From positions 26,843,341 through 26,907,340 of the forward strand of contig NW_019211456.1 of assembly GCF_002443255.2 (NCBI RefSeq): a DNA stretch of 64,000 bases, written 5' to 3'. This document shows, piece after piece, positions 60,161 through 64,000 of this stretch. The notes beneath the pieces are model-generated. The model searched no databases. It worked only from the letters and a program-made list of their open reading frames with translations, and was not told the DNA's origin. Position numbers and translations under genes: made by a program. The stretch's first letter is position 1; every line of letters starts with the position of its first letter. The DNA comes from Varroa destructor. Lineage: Eukaryota > Arthropoda > Arachnida > Mesostigmata > Varroidae.

Positions 60161-63100
60161 CTGAAATTAGTACAAACAAAAATAACACAGGTGATAAAAT
60201 CAGCAGTTTAACTGTCTAAAAATACTGTTAATTAAACTATAGCATTCTTATAACCGAGCTTGTTTTGTTGTCTAAGTAGTCTTGCTACACATTAGTGTTA
60301 TATGTATCTAACAAAGACAATTAAATGAGATAATGAATATTGATAATGAGGAATTCATTTGGCATAGCCATTAATAATAGTCCCCAACATAAGAAACATG
60401 GGTGTGAAAAATATACACGGTACCAAGCTTCGAGGATTCTTATGGCCACGTAGCTTCAGTCTATATAGACAAACATGCGGAAAATTATTATCGAACGCTG
60501 TAAATAATAACGTATAGACTTACCGCCGTAAAAACCAAGCTTACGCTATGTCTACATTATAACATATTATGCATTGACAGTACACAACATTAAAACTTAT
60601 ATGGAGAATTCATGTAGATAGTTGATCTTAATTGTAGATTATTTTCATCAATAATGTACAAATCTGACCTGTACCTTTTAACATAGCATTAAAGCTACAG
60701 CATTAAATGTCCGTGTGTAGGTGCTCTCTACTTTGTAGGCGATTTGTTCACCACAAAAATGCAAGATTATCTTTGTTACCTTTTTTCAAGCGATTCGCTG
60801 AAAGAAGTTACCGCTTTGAATTTTATCTAATGCTTTTTACGCTACAGAAATGCACCTTTAATGAGGCGATCAATCTGTGCTGTCATAAGATATGGTAAAT
60901 AAATGCGTTTCGCAATGTGTGAATTTTTATCACCGTCTATATGCACACAAGTCTCAATGGGAATGGGTCAGCCTTGTCATTTGCCATCAATACATCACTG
61001 TGCAATGGAATATTTTCTTCCTAGCTTTTTATATATTTCTAGGACTAAATAACAAAAAACTTCTGGCGAACGCATTCGGTAACAACCACTCACATGTTAC
61101 ATTCTAAATCATTTACATGTGTAAAATATTAGTTGCATGTTTAGCTAAACTACAAAAAGTGAGTACAAATATGTGATAAGTACCCTAAATGATAATTTTT
61201 GAAGTAAGAACCTCTAATCATGAATTTGGTAAATGTATGTCCCGTCGTACCTTGTGGAAAATAAAAAAGAATGTTCAGACAAATAGTTATCCTAACGTCG
61301 ATTAAGCAATAGGCCACTTTACTCGTATTTAGTACGGTTCTGACAAAGCACATACACAAACCCAAATCAATATTTAAAAAAAGCTTATTCTCCACGACTT
61401 TAGCTGACCTCTGGTGGTAAGTCATAGGTGGAACGCCAGAATTGACAAAAATTTTTCCTCAAATAGCCACCGAATTAACCGACAGCCAACAACTTCGATT
61501 AACTTAGCGGTTCCGAACCAAACACGTCATAAATGTCACCTACATTAAGTCATTCCGTCTACTCTTTAGTCTTAGATCCGCGATTCATTGAAAAGCCCAA
61601 TGACATTAGTGATACAAGATTCAGAAGCTTTAGGACTAATAGCAGAGTAGATCAGAATGTAAGTCAGAATTACAATTGGCACATTCTCGAGTGCTAGAAT
61701 ACGGCGAAGTCAAGTGCTTGTATTCAAACCTTTCTATAGGTCTCTTCGCCTAGAAAACATGCCGAACGCTTCCAACAACAACCTGTACTTCCCACCTATT
61801 ACGTTCGACGTAAAAAGGCAGAAGCAGTGTAAGGGAAACTCTTATTGCCGTTATTCCCATAAGCGCTGGTCATGTTAATAGCAAAGAGAGCGTTACTTGC
61901 AGCATCAAAAGACATTGGCAACAGCAGCGATAGGTGTTATAACGGAGAAGCCTGTTGCTGCGCGAATCTATTCTACAGGCGGCAAAATTGCAGAGAACAA
62001 GCCTACCGCTAGGCTGATCGATTGACATTGCAAAATTGTTCCCGTTGTGCTATTGTCTTATTGATTACCCACCCACTCTATACACTCACAAGCAAGTATC
62101 AGCCAACAACGGTAGTGTTATATTAGTTGTGACAATGTTTGGCTTGGCGGGCGGAGCGGGAACAGGGGCAACAACAGCCTCAGTGGCGAGCTTCTACGTT
62201 TGGGGGGCGTCCTCCGCAAGAATTAACCGCTCTGGCGTCGGCCTTACAAACGCGTGTAGGCTGCAGATCAGCGTCGTCTCCTCGTGAGCTGCACCTTTAC
62301 AATGTACACACTCTTATGTTGCTCTTGAGCTTTGAGCGAAATAGCTGTACGCTAAAGAAGGTCAACATAATCTGTTGACAACGAGCGCACCGGATGGCCG
62401 CGAAAAACACTGACTTTGGTGGTCGTTGTCAGTCGAACCGCATCTAGTCAAGCTACCTTTGCAGTTTCATTTCAAATCAGCGGTATCATTTATTTATTTA
62501 ACGCTCAAAAATGGTCGAGTTGCAGGAATTCATCACGGATATATATTACATGCAGTAAAAGGCAATGCTTCAAAGGACGGCGAACAAACAGGGGTAACGG
62601 GGGTACTACCGGTTGAGTCATTTGATTGTACACCAACTGTCAGGTTAATGCTAACCGCCACTACAGTAACTTAAACAATCGGAATGTCAAACGACTATGA
62701 AGGGCTTAAGGGTCTGCGGTTTAGTGGTCTTATGACCGATATGGGTCATCAGAGTGTAAAGGGTCACAGTAAACGTTTGTTGTGTAAGACATGAAAATTC
62801 CGAGCATGTTAGCTGAGTATCTGTTGAATTTGGAAATTGTGTTGGTAGTACGTATCATTTTGTTGAGAATAAGAGGCGTTACAATAATTCGCTTTATCGA
62901 TTAGTAAGTTGAGTAAATGCAATACGGAAACCTTGTCGGTTTTTGTGTACCTTGGTAACGAGAACGTCTGTTCGCTTGTCAGTAATTTTTGTCGCCTTGG
63001 GGAGAGACATTTGCAAACATGCTGCATATAGAGCAAAGTTTTTTTGTTTAATTATCATTAGAATAATCAATTGATAGTAACATATGCGAACGAAAATTAG

Positions 63101-63674
63101 ATGATTGTATTGAAACTGTTAAGTTTAAGTAACGTTTTTACTTTAAATGCCTTAAGTTAACCCTTTTCTTTTGTTTGACTGAAAGTGATATGGTGCTTAC
63201 TAGTGTAATTCTTAGCTGAGCAGATGAATCTATAGAGAGATCAATCGTTTTTACAAATCGTTGTAGTTTATGTCTAACACACCAAACCCTTGAAGGTCGT
63301 TTATAACATTTTCACTTGTAGATCCGTCGGCAATACAATATCACAAATAGTGTATGACTCACGGGTTTAAAAACGAACATCGGTGAACCATTGCAGTCGG
63401 GGAAACGACTTCATAAACAGCAACACGGCCTATTATTACAATGGATGAAAATAAACGTGCAGCATTGTTATTTATAATTGTACAGATATCATAATGTCAT
63501 ACTGAGACAATGACATTATATGTCTGTATTCTACAAATAATGGTATGGATAGGAGTTTTCCTTTTAGGAATATCTATCTGATTATCATTGATATTCGTGC
63601 TGTTATTACTGTTCACAACATAAATTAATTCCTACGAAAAAAATACCGAGTAACAACTATACTCATTTGTCGCC
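60161..63674. other. non-coding stretch, probably SNX3 intron
   Basis: Upstream of the first visible SNX3 exon. AT-rich, with a small GC-richer patch at about 61.8-62.7 kb. I searched the minus strand for the NFLEIDV-type N-terminus of SNX3 and did not find it. Confidence 0.4.
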
Positions 63675-63803
63675 TTACAACTGCGTATCGTTTTTGCTCC
63701 CTTTGCCAAGAGTGTCGCTTAGTGAGCTTAAGTCATCTGCCAAATTGAGCAGACCAGCCATTTCCTGCAGCGTAAGCAAATTCTCCCGCGTATCCTCTGT
63801 TTC
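63675..63803 (-). CDS. short coding-like segment, unidentified
   Basis: On the minus strand a frame runs from an AG at 63804-63805 to a TAA at 63675. It reads ENLLTLQEMAGLLNLADDLS and then LSDTLGKGSKND. Two models fit. It may be a last exon ending at the TAA, or a first exon starting at the ATG at 63761 and leaving through a GTAAGG donor at 63678-63673. The second model fits better with the plus-strand candidate just to its right. I do not recognise the protein. Confidence 0.35.
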   Translation of the reverse strand, partial: ETEDTRENLLTLQEMAGLLNLADDLSSLSDTLGKGSKNDTQL

Positions 63804-63831
63804 CTATTCTACAGATAACAGGTAAAGATTT

Positions 63832-64000
63832 ATGAAAACTCCTACTCCTGTCGCTCTTCAGCCCGGTTGTGGAGCATCATCGCAAGTGAGTCCGATGAAA
63901 ATCAATTTGAAGATACCGCCACCACAAAAACTGCAAAATTTGAATGTGTTGTACAATTTCATGAAACATTTTTAATTTCAGAACTCAAATGGTTATCCGT
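63832..64000 (+). CDS. possible 5' end of a gene running off the right edge
   Basis: ATG at 63832 opens MKTPTPVALQPGCGASSQ (63832-63885), followed by a GTGAGT donor. After a 96-bp intron ending TTTAATTTCAG, the frame resumes at 63982 with NSNGYP and leaves the window. Donor, acceptor and phase are all good. The protein is not recognisable from 24 residues. It would be divergent from the minus-strand segment at 63675-63803, with only about 70 bp between the start codons. Confidence 0.35.

Overview
This is a eukaryotic nuclear window, almost certainly from an animal. The background is AT-rich, with many (TA)n tracts, and it is crossed by spliced genes whose introns obey GT-AG rules and range from about 100 bp to over 10 kb. 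I could place four conserved genes by reading their exons. The divergence of the proteins, the AT-rich introns, the Gln-rich tails and the GC-richer blocks upstream of genes suggest an arthropod, perhaps an acarine (mite). That assignment is inference; nothing here fixes the species.

Layout, left to right. The 0-10 kb stretch is mostly non-coding, with one possible minus-strand exon at the far left (563-641), a perfect 17-bp inverted repeat near 2.05 kb and a GC-richer, promoter-like block at 4.2-8.2 kb. TMEM18 (+, 10052-12102) has five coding exons. The 12.1-21.8 kb interval holds microsatellites, a tRNA-derived SINE-like element and a second GC-richer block just upstream of the next gene. 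The cyclophilin-40 gene PPID (+, 21852-31593) has nine coding exons: a cyclophilin domain with a Lys at the catalytic Arg position, three TPRs and a Gln-rich tail. The 31.8-38.6 kb interval is AT-rich and holds only a short kinase-like relic. The ubiquitin-activating enzyme gene UBA1 (-, 38766-53172) has four coding exons. A 2.78 kb terminal exon carries most of the protein, and a first exon about 10.4 kb upstream carries a nuclear localisation signal. The 53.2-58 kb interval includes the UBA1 upstream region. At 58.0-58.5 kb there is an unidentified plus-strand coding candidate ending near an AATAAA. A sorting nexin of the SNX3/SNX12 type (-, 59154-60160) has three exons visible, and its N-terminal exon was not found. 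At the right edge two short coding-like segments point in opposite directions.

The four recognised genes are housekeeping genes and do not form a functional cluster: an Hsp90 co-chaperone, the E1 of the ubiquitin pathway, a nuclear-envelope membrane protein and an endosomal PI3P-binding sorting factor. I found no rRNA, no intact tRNA, no CRISPR array and no complete transposon. I did not find a convincing new biological system. The best second looks are the UBA1 dual-start architecture, the substituted PPID active site, the two-copy SINE-like family and the unidentified 58 kb gene.
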